From Ornithinimicrobium humiphilum (GTDB lineage Bacteria; Actinomycetota; Actinomycetes; Actinomycetales; Dermatophilaceae): a stretch of 64,000 nt of DNA. Within the stretch, counting starts at the first letter, position 1. Every line of letters starts with the position of its first letter. Made by a program: the position numbers and the translations under genes. Below are positions 1 to 9,472 of the stretch, piece after piece. The DNA lies in the NCBI RefSeq assembly GCF_006716885.1, contig NZ_VFPU01000001.1, positions 2,604,001 to 2,668,000 on the forward strand. The letters are read 5' to 3'. The notes under the pieces were generated by a model that saw nothing but the letters and a program-made list of their open reading frames with translations, ran no database searches and was not told the origin of the DNA.

Positions 1-374
1 TCTTCCAGGGCCTGCTGCTGAGGCTCGACCGCCTGGGCGAGGTAGCCCTCCCGGGACGCCCGCCCCAGGGCGTCGGTGAGCGCACCGACGTCCATGGCGA
101 CGAGGTCGCGGACCAGCCCGGACCAGGCCTCCCACGGGTCCTGCGCGCCACGCTCACCGGCACGGCCCACGGCCGCGCGGATGTCGGCCAGGATGTCCAG
201 CACGACCGCCACGAGGAGGCTCTCCCGTGAGGGGAAGTTGCGGTAGAGCGTGGCGATCCCGACCCCGCTCGCGGCCGCCACGGCCTCCAGACCGATGTCT
301 CCGCCGCGCGCGGCGAACAGACGACGGGCCTGGCTGACCAGCGTCGCGCGCCGTCTGAGGGCGTCTGCGCGCAC
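1..374 (-). CDS. TetR/AcrR-family transcriptional regulator, C-terminus off the window
   Basis: Reading leftward from a GTG at 374 gives an open frame to the window edge, about 124 residues, with a purine-rich ribosome site (AAGGAGAG, 377-384) just upstream. The N-terminal 50 residues form a TetR helix-turn-helix: an ARRLFAARG helix, an EAVAAASGVGIATLY recognition region, then RNFPSRESLL, the usual family signature. The rest would be the ligand-binding all-helical domain, which is cut at about residue 124 of a typical 190-220. Ligand and targets cannot be told. It sits upstream of ychF on the same strand in a different direction of context: ychF ends the neighbouring block, so they are not obviously an operon. 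Confidence 0.85.
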   Translation of the reverse strand, partial: MRADALRRRATLVSQARRLFAARGGDIGLEAVAAASGVGIATLYRNFPSRESLLVAVVLDILADIRAAVGRAGERGAQDPWEAWSGLVRDLVAMDVGALTDALGRASREGYLAQAVEPQQQALE

Positions 375-421
375 GGCTCTCCTTCGGGCGACGTGAGGAC
401 CGGGCGATCCGTCGTGCGGCG

Positions 422-1507
422 TCAGACGTTGAAGCGGAACTCCACGACGTCGCCGTCCTGCATGACGTAGTCCTTGCCCTCGATCCGGACCCGGCCGGCC
501 TCCTTGGCCCTGGCCATGGACCCGGCGGCGTCGAGATCGGCGAAGGAGACGACCTCGGCCTTGATGAAGCCGCGCTCGAAGTCGGTGTGGATGACGCCCG
601 CGGCCTGCGGGGCGGTCCAGCCCTTGCGGATGGTCCAGGCGCGCGTCTCCTTGGGCCCGGCGGTCAGGTAGGTCTGCAGGCCGAGGGTGTCGAAACCGAT
701 GCGGGCCAGCTGGTCCAGACCCGGCTCGTCGACGCCGACCGACTCGAGCAGCTCGCGGGTCTCCTCCTCGTCGAGCTCGGCCAGGTCGGCCTCGAGCTTG
801 GCGTTGAGGTAGATGGCCTCGGCCGGGGCCACGAGGGCGGCGAGCTCGTCGTGGAGCGCCTCGTCGGTCAGGCCGTCCTCGTCGAGGTTGAAGACGTAGA
901 GGAAGGGCTTGGTCGTCAGCAGGCCGAGCTGGCGCGCGGCCGCGACGTCGACACCGGCCGCCTCGCCGGAGGCGTAGAGGGTCTCGCCGCGCTCCAGGAC
1001 GGTGCGGGCGGCCAGGGCGGTGTCGAGGACCTCCTTGTCGGTCTTCTTGCCCTTGACCTCCTTCTCCAGCCGCGGGATGGCGTTCTCCAGCGTCTGGAGG
1101 TCGGCCAGGATCAGCTCGGTGTTGATGGTCTCGATGTCGTCGCGCGGGGACACCTTGCCGTCGACGTGGACCACGTCGTCGTCGCGGAAGGCGCGGACCA
1201 CCTGGCAGATGGCGTCGGCCTCGCGGATGTTGGCGAGGAACTTGTTGCCCAGGCCCTCACCCTCGCTGGCGCCGCGCACGATGCCGGCGATGTCCACGAA
1301 GCTCACGGTCGCGGGCAGGATCCGGGCGCTGCCGAAGATCTCCGCGAGCCGCGCGAGGCGCCGGTCCTTGAGCGGGACCACGCCGATGTTGGGCTCGATC
1401 GTCGCGAACGGGTAGTTCGCCGCGAGGACGGAGTTCTTGGTCAGGGCGTTGAAGAGGGTCGACTTGCCGACGTTGGGCAGGCCGACGATTCCGATGGTGA
1501 GTGCCAC
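422..1507 (-). CDS. ychF: Redox-regulated ribosome-associated ATPase YchF (Obg family)
   Basis: 361 residues, normal family length. The P-loop GLPNVGKST is at residues 9-17, followed by the DIAG switch motif and [13 protein letters not shown]. The G4-like motif is NLDE rather than NKxD, which is known in YchF to shift preference from GTP to ATP. The C-terminal 80 residues form the TGS domain ending in [11 protein letters not shown]. YchF binds the 70S ribosome and is linked to stress and oxidative-stress control. The start is GTG at 1507. A TAGACT box (minus-strand reading, 1517-1522) lies nine bases upstream with no clear Shine-Dalgarno, so the mRNA may have almost no leader. Confidence 0.97.
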   Translation of the reverse strand: MALTIGIVGLPNVGKSTLFNALTKNSVLAANYPFATIEPNIGVVPLKDRRLARLAEIFGSARILPATVSFVDIAGIVRGASEGEGLGNKFLANIREADAICQVVRAFRDDDVVHVDGKVSPRDDIETINTELILADLQTLENAIPRLEKEVKGKKTDKEVLDTALAARTVLERGETLYASGEAAGVDVAAARQLGLLTTKPFLYVFNLDEDGLTDEALHDELAALVAPAEAIYLNAKLEADLAELDEEETRELLESVGVDEPGLDQLARIGFDTLGLQTYLTAGPKETRAWTIRKGWTAPQAAGVIHTDFERGFIKAEVVSFADLDAAGSMARAKEAGRVRIEGKDYVMQDGDVVEFRFNV

Positions 1508-1630
1508 GGGGTCAGGAGTCTACCGGTGCCGCGGGACCACCGACGCCGCGCGGACGGCGGCGAGCACGTGGTCCGGCCCGCCCGGCGTGGGCGTCGCGGT
1601 CTGTCGGTGCCGGCTGGCAGGGTCGGGGCC

Positions 1631-2857
1631 ATGACGATGCAGTGGTGGCACCTGACGCTGGCCGGGGTGGCCGTGCTCCTGCTGGGCATGCTCCTGGGCG
1701 CGGCCGTCGTTCGCGGCCGCGCGGCCGTCCGGCTCGCCGGGGCGGAGGCCGAGCGCGACGGGCTGGCCCGCGAGCTCGCGGCGGTGCGGGAGGACGCGCG
1801 CGAGGACCGCGAGGCCGCCGCCCAGCTCGCCCCGCTGCGGGCCGCGCTGGAACGGGTCGAGACCCAGGTGCGCACGTTGGAGCGCGACCGCGTGGAGCAG
1901 TTCGGGCAGGTCGGCGAGCACCTGGCCCAGGTCGCCGCGACGACGCGCACCCTCCAGGAGCAGACCGCTGGCCTCGCGGGGGCGCTCAACTCCTCGACCA
2001 CCCGCGGCACCTGGGGCGAGGTGCAGCTGCGCCGCGTCCTGGAGCACGCCGGGATGCTCGAGCGCTGCGACTTCGACGAGCAGGTGGGTGCGGTCAGCCG
2101 GCATGACATCCGGGTCCGCCCCGACGTCGTCGTGCGCCTGCCCGGCGAGAAGTTCCTCGTGCTCGACAGCAAGGCGCCCCTGACGGCCTTCCTGCGCGCG
2201 CAGGCCGACGGGCTGGCCCCGGAGGAGGTCGCGCGGCTGCTCCGGCAGCACGCCGACAGCCTGCGCGGCCACGTGGACGCCCTCGCGGGCAAGGAGTACT
2301 GGTCGGCCTTCCCCACCTCGCCCGAGCTCGTGGTCTGCTTCGTGCCGGGCGATGCCGTGCTCGCCGCCGCGCTGCGGGCCGCGCCCGACCTCTACGACCA
2401 TGCGCAGTCGCGGAGGGTCGTGCTGGCCTCCCCCGCGGTCCTGCTGGCCCTGCTGCGGGCCACCGCCCTGGCGTGGCAGCAGGACACCCTCACCGACAAC
2501 GCCCGTGAGCTGCTGCGCCTGGGCACCGACCTGCACCAGCGGCTGGCCACGCTCGGCCGCCACGTCACGGGCATGGGCACCGCGCTGCGGCGCTCGGTGG
2601 AGGCCTACAACCAGCTCGTCGGCACGCTCGAGTCGCGGGTCCTGGTGACCTCGCGGCGAATGCACGACCTCGGCCTGGTCGAGACGCCCGTGCCCGCACC
2701 TCCATCCCTGGAGGTCGCGCCGCGCCCGCTCACCAGCACCGAGCTGCTGAGCGGTGAGCTCGAGTCCGTCGCTCCGCCGCGCCGCGAGCTGGGCGACGTC
2801 GCGCCGCCCCGCCGTCGCGACGTGCACGGGGACGAGACCGACGAGGCGGTCTCCTAG
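1631..2857 (+). CDS. rmuC: DNA recombination protein RmuC family
   Basis: About 408 residues from ATG 1631. The open frame extends much further upstream only as antisense of ychF, so the start is placed where a membrane segment begins. Residues 5-27 are a hydrophobic anchor (LAGVAVLLLGMLLGAAVV). Residues about 35-115 are heptad-rich, Glu/Arg-rich coiled coil. The RmuC domain follows, with STTRGTWGEVQLRRVLE and the nuclease-like DVVVRLPGEKFLVLDSKAPL. RmuC proteins limit rearrangements at inverted repeats in E. coli; biochemical activity is not established here. The C-terminal 60 residues are proline- and arginine-rich. It converges on ispH. Confidence 0.93.
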   Translation: MTMQWWHLTLAGVAVLLLGMLLGAAVVRGRAAVRLAGAEAERDGLARELAAVREDAREDREAAAQLAPLRAALERVETQVRTLERDRVEQFGQVGEHLAQVAATTRTLQEQTAGLAGALNSSTTRGTWGEVQLRRVLEHAGMLERCDFDEQVGAVSRHDIRVRPDVVVRLPGEKFLVLDSKAPLTAFLRAQADGLAPEEVARLLRQHADSLRGHVDALAGKEYWSAFPTSPELVVCFVPGDAVLAAALRAAPDLYDHAQSRRVVLASPAVLLALLRATALAWQQDTLTDNARELLRLGTDLHQRLATLGRHVTGMGTALRRSVEAYNQLVGTLESRVLVTSRRMHDLGLVETPVPAPPSLEVAPRPLTSTELLSGELESVAPPRRELGDVAPPRRRDVHGDETDEAVS

Positions 2858-2908
2858 ACGCCGGAGCGCCATCCCGCGGCCCGGCAGGCGCCGGGGCGGG
2901 ACCCCGTC

Positions 2909-3988
2909 TCAGCGCAGGTGCTCGTCGCGGCCGGTCGGGATGGCGCTCGGGTCGTGCCGGACCTTGGCGGCCTGCTGGCCGGCGGCCTTGAGGTCGCGGC
3001 GCAGCTCGGTCGGCAGGGCGAAGAGCAGCGACTCCTCGGCCGCCGTCACGGCCTGCACGTCGGCGTAGCCGCGCTCGGCCAGCCAGTCCAGCACGTCGCG
3101 GACCAGGATCTCGGGCACGCTCGCACCGCTGGTCACCCCGACCGTGGTCACGCCGTCGAGCCACGCCTCGTCGATCTCCTCGGCGTAGTCGACCAGGTGG
3201 CCGTCGCGGGAGCCGTACTCCAGCGCGACCTCGACCAGCCGCTTGGAGTTGGAGGAGTTCTGCGAGCCCACCACGATCATGAGGTCGCAGTCGGCCGCCA
3301 TCTGCTTGACGGCGACCTGCCGGTTCTGGGTGGCGTAGCAGATGTCGTCGCTGGGCGGGTCCTGCAACAGCGGGAACTTCTCGCGCAGCCTGCGCACCGT
3401 CTCCATGGTCTCGTCGACCGACAGCGTGGTCTGGGAGAGCCACACCACCTTCTCGGGGTCGCGCACCTCGACGTGCTCCACGTCGTCGGGGCTCTCCACG
3501 AGCGTGATGTGGTCGGGCGCCTCACCGGCGGTGCCCTCGACCTCCTCGTGGCCCTCGTGGCCGACGAGGAGGATGTCGTAGTCCTCGTCCGCGAAGCGCA
3601 CGGCCTCGCGGTGCACCTTGGTGACCAGCGGGCAGGTGGCGTCGATGGTCTGCAGGCTGCGGACCCGGGCCTCGGCGTGGACCGCCGGGCTGACGCCGTG
3701 GGCGGAGAAGATCACCCGGGCGCCCTTGGGCACCTCGGAGGTCTCGTCCACGAAGATCGCGCCGCGCCGCTCCAGGGTCTTCACGACGTGCTTGTTGTGC
3801 ACGATCTCCTTGCGGACGTAGACGGGCGGGCCGTACAGCTCCAGGGCCTTCTCGACCGTCACGACCGCGCGGTCCACACCGGCGCAGTAGCCGCGCGGCG
3901 CCGCCAGGAGGACCCGCCTGGCCCCGGGCTCGCCCGGCGCGGGCACGGAGACGTCGGTCGGCTGGGACGAGGGAGTCGTGGTGGTCAC
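2909..3988 (-). CDS. ispH: 4-hydroxy-3-methylbut-2-enyl diphosphate reductase
   Basis: 359 residues from GTG 3988. IspH makes IPP and DMAPP in the last step of the MEP isoprenoid pathway using a 4Fe-4S cluster. The three cluster cysteines are visible: C35 in [11 protein letters not shown]119 in IDATCPLV and C217 in [18 protein letters not shown] and SAHGVSP are also family motifs. The first 25 residues are a Thr/Ser/Pro-rich extension before the conserved core [12 protein letters not shown]. The start codon overlaps the TGA of the upstream hydrolase gene (GTGA, 3985-3988), which suggests translational coupling. A longer open frame upstream is only the shadow of that gene. Confidence 0.97.
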   Translation of the reverse strand: MTTTTPSSQPTDVSVPAPGEPGARRVLLAAPRGYCAGVDRAVVTVEKALELYGPPVYVRKEIVHNKHVVKTLERRGAIFVDETSEVPKGARVIFSAHGVSPAVHAEARVRSLQTIDATCPLVTKVHREAVRFADEDYDILLVGHEGHEEVEGTAGEAPDHITLVESPDDVEHVEVRDPEKVVWLSQTTLSVDETMETVRRLREKFPLLQDPPSDDICYATQNRQVAVKQMAADCDLMIVVGSQNSSNSKRLVEVALEYGSRDGHLVDYAEEIDEAWLDGVTTVGVTSGASVPEILVRDVLDWLAERGYADVQAVTAAEESLLFALPTELRRDLKAAGQQAAKVRHDPSAIPTGRDEHLR

Positions 3989-4737
3989 GCCCCCATGGTA
4001 GGCAACGGCCCTGGATCCCCCCTGGGCACGAGCACCCCGGCCAGGATCCGTGCCAGCTCCTCGGGGTGGGTCAGCGGCAGCAGGTGGGTCGCCCGCGGCA
4101 CCGTCACGACCGTCGCCCGCGGCGCCGCCGCGGCGAACTGGCGCACGTGCAGCCGCATCTGGTCGTACTGGCCGTTGACCAGGACCACCGGGCAGGTGAC
4201 GTCGCGCAGCAGGTCGGGACCGCAGGCGTCCATCACCGCCTGCCACGCCGCGGGCAGCGCGGCATAGGCCTCTCCGCCGGGCAGCACCTCGGCGACCTGG
4301 TCCCCCGCACCCAGCCAGCGCACCATCCGGTTGGTGCGCCGCGCGAGCCGCTCGGGGTCGGACCGGCCGACGAGGGCGGCGAAGCCGCGGTAGACCGCCG
4401 TGAGCGGGCCGGACGGGTCCGCCGTCGCCCCCACGAGGACCAGCGCGGCCAGCCGGTCGGAGTGCTGCGCGGCGTGGACCATGGCCATGTAGCCGCCCAG
4501 GCTGTGACCCGCGAGCACCACCCGCTGACCGGGGGCGGCCCCTTCCACCGCGGCCGCGATCGTGGCCACGGCCGCCTCCAGCGTGAACTCCTCCCCGACC
4601 CTGCTCCCGTGCCCCGGCAGGTCGGGCGCCACGATCTCGGCCTGGGGCAGCAGCGCCCGGTAGGGCTCCCACTGCCGCGCGTCGATCCGCGTCCCGTGGA
4701 CGAGGACGAGGCGCGGTCGCGCGCTGCGGTCGGGCAT
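3985..4737 (-). CDS. Alpha/beta-fold hydrolase
   Basis: About 250 residues if started at ATG 4737 ([15 protein letters not shown]). The open frame runs 32 codons further upstream but would cross the divergent xseA promoter and start. The fold markers are an HG oxyanion turn (LVLVHGT), the nucleophile elbow GHSLGG with Ser at about residue 79, a late Asp in NGQYDQM, and a catalytic His in RATHLLPL. A helical cap lies near residues 115-175. The substrate is unknown; it resembles esterase or AB-hydrolase enzymes. The last four bases overlap ispH, so the pair is probably one transcript. Confidence 0.9.
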   Translation of the reverse strand: MPDRSARPRLVLVHGTRIDARQWEPYRALLPQAEIVAPDLPGHGSRVGEEFTLEAAVATIAAAVEGAAPGQRVVLAGHSLGGYMAMVHAAQHSDRLAALVLVGATADPSGPLTAVYRGFAALVGRSDPERLARRTNRMVRWLGAGDQVAEVLPGGEAYAALPAAWQAVMDACGPDLLRDVTCPVVLVNGQYDQMRLHVRQFAAAAPRATVVTVPRATHLLPLTHPEELARILAGVLVPRGDPGPLPTMGA

Positions 4738-4743
4738 GCTCCT

Positions 4744-4749
4744 TAGGCT
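4744..4749 (+). promoter_or_regulatory. Candidate -10 box of a leaderless xseA transcript
   Basis: TAGGCT matches the actinobacterial TANNNT -10 box and ends seven bases before the GTG chosen for xseA. No Shine-Dalgarno lies between them. Transcription would begin at or next to the start codon. It also lies seven bases upstream of the divergent hydrolase start. Confidence 0.5.
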
Positions 4750-4756
4750 AGGGCCC

Positions 4757-6019
4757 GTGACGAGCGCCTCCCTGCCACCCACCGCCCGCGACACCACCGC
4801 GGCGACCCCGTGGCCCGTGCGCACGCTGTCCATGAAGATCAGCGACTACGTCGACAAGATGTCCCCGCTGTGGGTCGAGGGGCAGATCGTCCAGCTCAAC
4901 CGGCGGCCCGGCATGTCGACGGCCTTCCTCACGCTGCGCGACACCGACGTCGACATGTCGCTGTCGGTGGCGATCCCCGTGGGCGCCCTCGACGCCATGC
5001 CCTCCCCGCCGCAGCAGGGCGCACGCGTGGTCGTGCACGCCAAGCCGACCTTCTGGACCAAGCGCGGCACCCTCCAGCTCGAGGCGCGCCAGATGCGCCA
5101 CGTCGGGGTCGGCGAGCTGCTGGCGCGGCTGGAGCACCTCAAGCAGCTGCTGCGCTCGGAGGGTCTCTTCGACGCTTCCCGCAAGCGCCCCCTGCCCTTC
5201 CTCCCCCACACCATCGGCCTCGTCGTCGGCCGCGGCACCGCGGCGGAGCGCGACGTCCTCGCCGGGGTTCGCCGGCGCTGGCCGGCCGCCCGCTTCGAGA
5301 TCCGTCAGGTCGCGGTGCAGGGCACCGGCACGGTCCCCGGGGTGACCGCGGCGCTGCGCGAGCTCGACGAGCTGCCCGAGGTGGAGGTGATCGTCATCGC
5401 CCGCGGCGGGGGCTCCTTCGAGGACCTGCTCCCGTTCAGCAACGAGGGCCTGCTGCGAGCCGTCGCCGCCGCGCGCACCCCCGTGGTCTCGGCCATCGGT
5501 CACGAGACCGACACCCCGCTGCTCGACCACGTCGCCGACCTGCGGGCCTCCACCCCCACCCACGCCGCGGCCGCGATCGTGCCCGACGTCGCCGACGAGC
5601 TGCGCGGGCTCGCCACCGTGCGCCGTCGCGGCCGGCAGGCGCTGCAGCGACGGGTCACCACCGAGCGCGAACGCATCCGGGGGTTGATGAGCCGCCCGGT
5701 CATGGCCGACCGGCACGCCATCGTGGCCCAGCACCGCGCCGACATCGACGCGCTGAGGAGTCGCGCGCTGCGGCGGGTCGAGGACCGCCTGGCCCGCGAG
5801 CACGACCGCACCGGGTCGCTGCTGGCGCACCTGCGGGCCGTCTCGCCGCAGCGCACCCTGGAGCGGGGGTATGCCGTGGTGCGGCACCGCGACGGCACCA
5901 TCGTCCGCGACCGGGCGGAGGTCGAGGCCGGCGAGCTGCTGCGCGTCACCGTCGCCCACGGGGACTTCGCGGTCCGGCCGGTCGCCGATCCCGCCGACGC
6001 CGCGCTGCCGACGACCTAG
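4757..6019 (+). CDS. xseA: Exodeoxyribonuclease VII large subunit
   Basis: About 420 residues from GTG 4757. XseA with XseB degrades single-stranded DNA to oligonucleotides and takes part in repair. The N-terminal OB-fold covers about residues 25-120 (WVEGQIVQLNRRPG, TAFLTLRD). The catalytic domain has the family motifs IARGGGSFEDLLPF and SAIGHETDTPLLDHVADLRA, followed by a long basic helical region that binds XseB, and ERGYAVV near the C-terminus. The start was chosen from the -10 spacing and the length; ATG 4736 is possible but would overlap the promoter. Its stop overlaps the stop of the opposing proline-rich ORF. xseB lies 384 bp downstream rather than adjacent. Confidence 0.95.
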   Translation: MTSASLPPTARDTTAATPWPVRTLSMKISDYVDKMSPLWVEGQIVQLNRRPGMSTAFLTLRDTDVDMSLSVAIPVGALDAMPSPPQQGARVVVHAKPTFWTKRGTLQLEARQMRHVGVGELLARLEHLKQLLRSEGLFDASRKRPLPFLPHTIGLVVGRGTAAERDVLAGVRRRWPAARFEIRQVAVQGTGTVPGVTAALRELDELPEVEVIVIARGGGSFEDLLPFSNEGLLRAVAAARTPVVSAIGHETDTPLLDHVADLRASTPTHAAAAIVPDVADELRGLATVRRRGRQALQRRVTTERERIRGLMSRPVMADRHAIVAQHRADIDALRSRALRRVEDRLAREHDRTGSLLAHLRAVSPQRTLERGYAVVRHRDGTIVRDRAEVEAGELLRVTVAHGDFAVRPVADPADAALPTT

Positions 6020-6312
6020 GAGGTCGGACCGCCGGGAAGGTCCGGCGGGGAGCCGGGAAGCCCCGGGGTGCCGGGCTCGTCCGGCGGCGAGGGGGAGGGC
6101 TCGGGCTGCTCCGGTCCGGGCGCCGGCAGCGGGTCCGGCTGCGTCCCCGGGTCGCTGGGGCGGGAGGGCTGGGCGGGGCCGGGCCCCGGTTCGCCGGGGA
6201 CGCCCGGCTCGTGCGGGGCGGGGTCGGGCGCGGGCGTCGGGCCGGGCCCGGTCGGGTCGACGGGCGTGCTCGGGTCGGACGGCGTCCCGGGAGGGACGGG
6301 CTGCTCACCCAT
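6016..6312 (-). CDS. Proline-rich small hypothetical protein
   Basis: 98 residues starting MGEQPVPPGTPSDPSTP, about one third proline with Gly, Asp, Glu and Ser, and almost no hydrophobic residues, so it is predicted to be disordered. There is no signal peptide, membrane span or recognisable domain. An excellent ribosome site (GAAGGAGG, minus strand, 6321-6328) sits six to seven bases before the ATG, which is the main reason to believe it is translated. It is inserted between xseA and xseB on the opposite strand. The stop codon shares the bases of CTAG (6016-6019) with the xseA stop. A low-complexity GC-rich shadow ORF cannot be fully excluded. Confidence 0.55.
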   Translation of the reverse strand: MGEQPVPPGTPSDPSTPVDPTGPGPTPAPDPAPHEPGVPGEPGPGPAQPSRPSDPGTQPDPLPAPGPEQPEPSPSPPDEPGTPGLPGSPPDLPGGPTS

Positions 6313-6391
6313 GGCGGGCCTCCTTCGTCGAGGGCACCTCCACCGTAGGCACAGGTCCCGGCGACGGCAGGGCGGACGGCCCCGGGGAGGC

Positions 6392-6397
6392 TAGGCT
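6392..6397 (+). promoter_or_regulatory. Candidate -10 box of a leaderless xseB transcript
   Basis: TAGGCT is followed by exactly six bases and then the xseB ATG at 6404. This is the same spacing as for the carbonic anhydrase, MauE-like and ArsR genes. No ribosome site is visible between the box and the start. Confidence 0.55.
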
Positions 6398-6403
6398 GGC
6401 CGG

Positions 6404-6664
6404 ATGAGCGACACCCCCGACCTCGCCCCCGTGACGGAGCTCAGCTACGAGGAGGCCCGCGACGAGCTGGTCGCTCTCGTGTCCCGGATCGAGGGCGGAC
6501 AGGTGCCCCTCGAGGAGGCCATGGTGCTGTGGGAGCGCGGCGAGCAGCTCGCCGCGCACTGCCAGGCCAAGCTGGACGCCGCCCAGGCCAGCCTCGACCG
6601 CGCCTCCGAGCAGGCCGCCCCGACGGCGCCGCAGCCCGAGGGCGAGGCGGACGTCGAGGGCTGA
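6404..6664 (+). CDS. xseB: Exodeoxyribonuclease VII small subunit
   Basis: 86 residues, typical length. The helical hairpin is conserved: LSYEEARDELVALVSRIEGG followed by VPLEEAMVLWERGEQLAAHC, the region that packs onto XseA. The tail after residue 70 is acidic and low in complexity. Several XseB subunits bind one XseA to form exonuclease VII. It has its own probable promoter because an antisense ORF separates it from xseA. Confidence 0.95.
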   Translation: MSDTPDLAPVTELSYEEARDELVALVSRIEGGQVPLEEAMVLWERGEQLAAHCQAKLDAAQASLDRASEQAAPTAPQPEGEADVEG

Positions 6665-6739
6665 CCCCGGACGCCGACCTGCCACGTCGACCTGCCGGTC
6701 GCCCCGATCGGCGTCGCGCCTCCCGCCCGGGGTTCGCGC

Positions 6740-7378
6740 CTAGTCCCCGGCCTCGACCGAGGCGAGGAAGACCTCGAACTCCTCCTGGCCGGCCGTGCCG
6801 TGCACGGCGACCGTCGAGCCGCCGGTCACGTCCGGGCCGAGGACGTAGGCCGTCTCGGCGTTGCCGCGGGACGGGCCGGACCACACCTGCCAGGTCTGCT
6901 CGCCCACGGGTCCGGGCAGCCGCACCTGCGCGTCGGTGGCGCTGGCGTCGGGCAGCGCCTCCTCGAACCACTCCGGGGTCACGTCGGCGGCCTGGTGCAG
7001 GGCGACGTACTCGCCCTTCGGAGAGACGTAGGAGATGTGCCAGGTCGGCACGTCGGCCACCCGGGCGTCGTACCAGAGCACGGTGGGCGTCCAGCCCTCG
7101 CCGGGGTCCGGCACCCAGACCGGCCACTGCGCCTGCTCGACCACGTAGTTCGTGGTCTGCTCGAGCTCCGGGGCGCGCTGCTGCTGGGTGGACGGGCTGG
7201 AGGTCATGGACCACCACGCCAGCACGATGAGCGTGACGAGGAGCATGGAGTAGACCATGTTGCGCACCGTCCAGGAGGCCATCCGGCGCTGCCTGCGGAC
7301 CTCCGGGGACTCGCCCGGTCCGGGCGCCGCGGTCGTCGCCGGTGCCTCGTCGGTCTGCGCAGGGGTGGTCTCGCTCAC
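6740..7378 (-). CDS. DUF4245-like single-pass membrane protein
   Basis: About 212 residues from GTG 7378. An N-terminal Thr/Pro/Glu-rich cytoplasmic stretch (1-28) and basic EVRRQRR are followed by one transmembrane segment at about residues 42-58 ([15 protein letters not shown]). An extracytoplasmic domain follows with [20 protein letters not shown] and several conserved tryptophans. It matches the actinobacterial DUF4245 pattern from memory; the function is unknown. In actinobacteria such genes commonly lie divergent to glpX, exactly as here. The start is uncertain because GGAGGG lies too close to the GTG. Confidence 0.8.
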   Translation of the reverse strand: MSETTPAQTDEAPATTAAPGPGESPEVRRQRRMASWTVRNMVYSMLLVTLIVLAWWSMTSSPSTQQQRAPELEQTTNYVVEQAQWPVWVPDPGEGWTPTVLWYDARVADVPTWHISYVSPKGEYVALHQAADVTPEWFEEALPDASATDAQVRLPGPVGEQTWQVWSGPSRGNAETAYVLGPDVTGGSTVAVHGTAGQEEFEVFLASVEAGD

Positions 7379-7425
7379 CCCTCCATGGTCGCATCCCGGC
7401 GACCCCGGCCGGACCGCCGGGCGGC

Positions 7426-7431
7426 TAGGGT
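7426..7431 (+). promoter_or_regulatory. Candidate -10 box upstream of glpX
   Basis: TAGGGT is 35 bases before the glpX ATG. Unlike neighbouring genes, glpX also has a clear ribosome site (AAGGAG, 7456-7461), so it would have a short normal leader. No good -35 box is visible. Confidence 0.35.
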
Positions 7432-7466
7432 GGAACGGCACCACGCCGCCCGACGAAGGAGTCCGC

Positions 7467-8501
7467 ATGACCACGGCCCCCACCTCCCCCCGCCCCAGCA
7501 CCGAGCAGGTCCTCCCCGACCGCAACCTGGCGCTGGAGCTCGTGCGGGTCACCGAGGCAGCGGCCCTCGCGGCCGGCCGTTGGGTGGGCCGCGGTGACAA
7601 GAACCTCGCCGACAACGCCGCCGTCGAGGCGATGCGCAAGGTCATCTCCTCCGTCGCCATGGACGGCGTCGTCGTCATCGGCGAGGGCGAGAAGGACGAG
7701 GCGCCGATGCTCTTCAACGGCGAGCGGGTCGGCGACGGCACCGGCCCCCGGGTGGACGTCGCGGTCGACCCGATCGACGGCACGACGCCGACGGCCAAGG
7801 GCATGGACAACTCCATCGCGGTCATGGCCGTCTCCGAGCGCGGCACCATGTACGACCCGTCGGCGGTCTTCTACATGGACAAGCTCGTCGTCGGCGCCGA
7901 CGTGGCCGACCGCGTCGACATCCGGCTGCCCATCCGCGAGAACCTGCGCCGGATCGCCAAGGCGAAGAAGCGCTACATCGAGGACCTCACGGTCATCATG
8001 CTCGACCGTCCCCGGCACGAGCAGTACACCCGCGAGGTGCGCGAGGCGGGCGCCCGGCTGCGGTTCATCACCGACGGCGACGTCGCCGGCGCGATCGCGG
8101 CGGCGCGCGAGGACTCCTCCGTCGACATGCTCATCGGCATCGGGGGCACCCCCGAGGGCATCATCACCGCCTGCGCCATGAAGGCCATGGGCGGTGTCAT
8201 CCAGGGCAAGCTGTGGCCCAAGGACGACGAGGAGCGCCAGAAGGCGATCGACGCCGGCCACGACCTCGACCGCGTGCTCTCGACCGACGACCTCGTCCAG
8301 GGCGACAACTGCTTCTTCGTCGCGACCGGGATCACCACGGGCGAGCTGCTCAAGGGCGTGCGCTACGGCTCCGGCTCGGCCGTGACCAACTCCCTCGTCA
8401 TGCGCTCCAAGTCCGGCACGATCCGGGAGATCATCTCCCACCACCGCCTCGACAAGGTGGCCCGGATCGCCGACTCCCTCTCCCCCGAGCACCAGCTCTG
8501 A
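7467..8501 (+). CDS. glpX: Class II fructose-1,6-bisphosphatase
   Basis: 344 residues from ATG 7467. It removes the 1-phosphate of fructose-1,6-bisphosphate, the irreversible step of gluconeogenesis. Metal and substrate motifs are present: [14 protein letters not shown], then [19 protein letters not shown], and later [17 protein letters not shown]. GlpX is usually the main FBPase of actinobacteria. The long open frame upstream is antisense to the DUF4245 gene. Only 17 bp separates it from the downstream PfkB kinase, so the two are probably cotranscribed. Confidence 0.97.
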   Translation: MTTAPTSPRPSTEQVLPDRNLALELVRVTEAAALAAGRWVGRGDKNLADNAAVEAMRKVISSVAMDGVVVIGEGEKDEAPMLFNGERVGDGTGPRVDVAVDPIDGTTPTAKGMDNSIAVMAVSERGTMYDPSAVFYMDKLVVGADVADRVDIRLPIRENLRRIAKAKKRYIEDLTVIMLDRPRHEQYTREVREAGARLRFITDGDVAGAIAAAREDSSVDMLIGIGGTPEGIITACAMKAMGGVIQGKLWPKDDEERQKAIDAGHDLDRVLSTDDLVQGDNCFFVATGITTGELLKGVRYGSGSAVTNSLVMRSKSGTIREIISHHRLDKVARIADSLSPEHQL

Positions 8502-8518
8502 GCCGGGAGGTCGACGAC

Positions 8519-9472
8519 ATGGCTCCCACCGGGCAGCCCGTCTCGCGGCAGCGGGCGGTGCTGACCGTGGGCGAGGCGCTCGTCGACGTCGTCGTCCCGG
8601 CCGACGGGGGCGAGCACCGCAGCAGCGTCGGCGGCTCGCCGGCCAACGTCGCGGTCGGGCTGGCCGCGCTCGACCACGACAGCCGGCTGACGACGTGGAT
8701 CGGGCAGGACGTCCCCGGCCGCCAGGTGCAGGAGCACCTGCTCGACGCCGACGTCGTCCTCACCCCCGGCTCCACCGACGCACCGCGCACCTCGACGGCG
8801 ACCGCGCGCCTGGACGCGACGGGCGCGGCCCGCTACGAGTTCGACCTGCTGTGGGAGGTCGGCCCGCAGGACACGTCCACCGCCGCCCACGTGCACACCG
8901 GATCGATCGCCGCCACGCTCGAGCCCGGTGCCTCCGCCGTGCTCACGGTCATGTCACGGGCGAGGGAGACCGCCACGGTCTCCTACGACCCCAACTGCCG
9001 ACCCACCGCCATGGGCGACCCGCACGCGGTCCGTTCCCGCATCGAGGAGTGCATCGGGCGCAGCGACGTCGTCAAGGCCTCGGACGAGGACGTCGCCTGG
9101 CTCTACGGCACCGACGTCGACGCGGCGGAGGTGCTCGAGCTCTGGGGCCGGTTGAGCCCGGAGCTGGTCGTCCTCACCCGAGGTGGCGAGGGGGCACTGG
9201 TCCACCTGCCCCGCCGCGGCGTGACCGTCGAGGTCGCGGCCCCGACGGTGACCGTGACCGACACGGTGGGCGCCGGCGACTCGTTCATGGCCGGCCTGCT
9301 CAGCGGCCTGCTCGACGCCGACCTCCTCGGCTCGCCCGAGGCCCGGGCCCGGCTCCGCAGCGCCGACCTCGAGGACGTCGCGCCTGCCGTCCGGCGGGCC
9401 GTGGCCTGCGCCGCCTGGACGGTCGCCCGTCCCGGGGCGGCCGCGCCGACCCGGGCGGACCTGCGGGACTAG
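8519..9472 (+). CDS. PfkB-family carbohydrate kinase (fructokinase-like)
   Basis: 317 residues from ATG 8519, preceded by GGGAGG. The N-terminus VLTVGEALVDVVVP and the region SVGGSPANVAVGLAALDH match PfkB signature 1. DTVGAGDSFMAGLLSGL is signature 2, with the catalytic Asp in GAGD. This family phosphorylates sugars such as fructose, ribose or adenosine. The position behind glpX and the GGSPANVA motif favour a fructokinase, but the substrate is inferred. The TAG stop also forms part of the -10 box of the next gene. Confidence 0.9.
   Translation: MAPTGQPVSRQRAVLTVGEALVDVVVPADGGEHRSSVGGSPANVAVGLAALDHDSRLTTWIGQDVPGRQVQEHLLDADVVLTPGSTDAPRTSTATARLDATGAARYEFDLLWEVGPQDTSTAAHVHTGSIAATLEPGASAVLTVMSRARETATVSYDPNCRPTAMGDPHAVRSRIEECIGRSDVVKASDEDVAWLYGTDVDAAEVLELWGRLSPELVVLTRGGEGALVHLPRRGVTVEVAAPTVTVTDTVGAGDSFMAGLLSGLLDADLLGSPEARARLRSADLEDVAPAVRRAVACAAWTVARPGAAAPTRADLRD

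Noticed and set aside
587..1630. Long plus-strand open frame in front of rmuC
   Set aside because: It is antisense to ychF, rich in Val/Gly/Arg repeats typical of high-GC shadow frames, and no family is seen before the membrane anchor at 1631.
4810..6348. 512-codon frame overlapping xseA
   Set aside because: Arg/Ala/Pro-rich low-complexity translation in the wrong frame of xseA; no ribosome site or motif.
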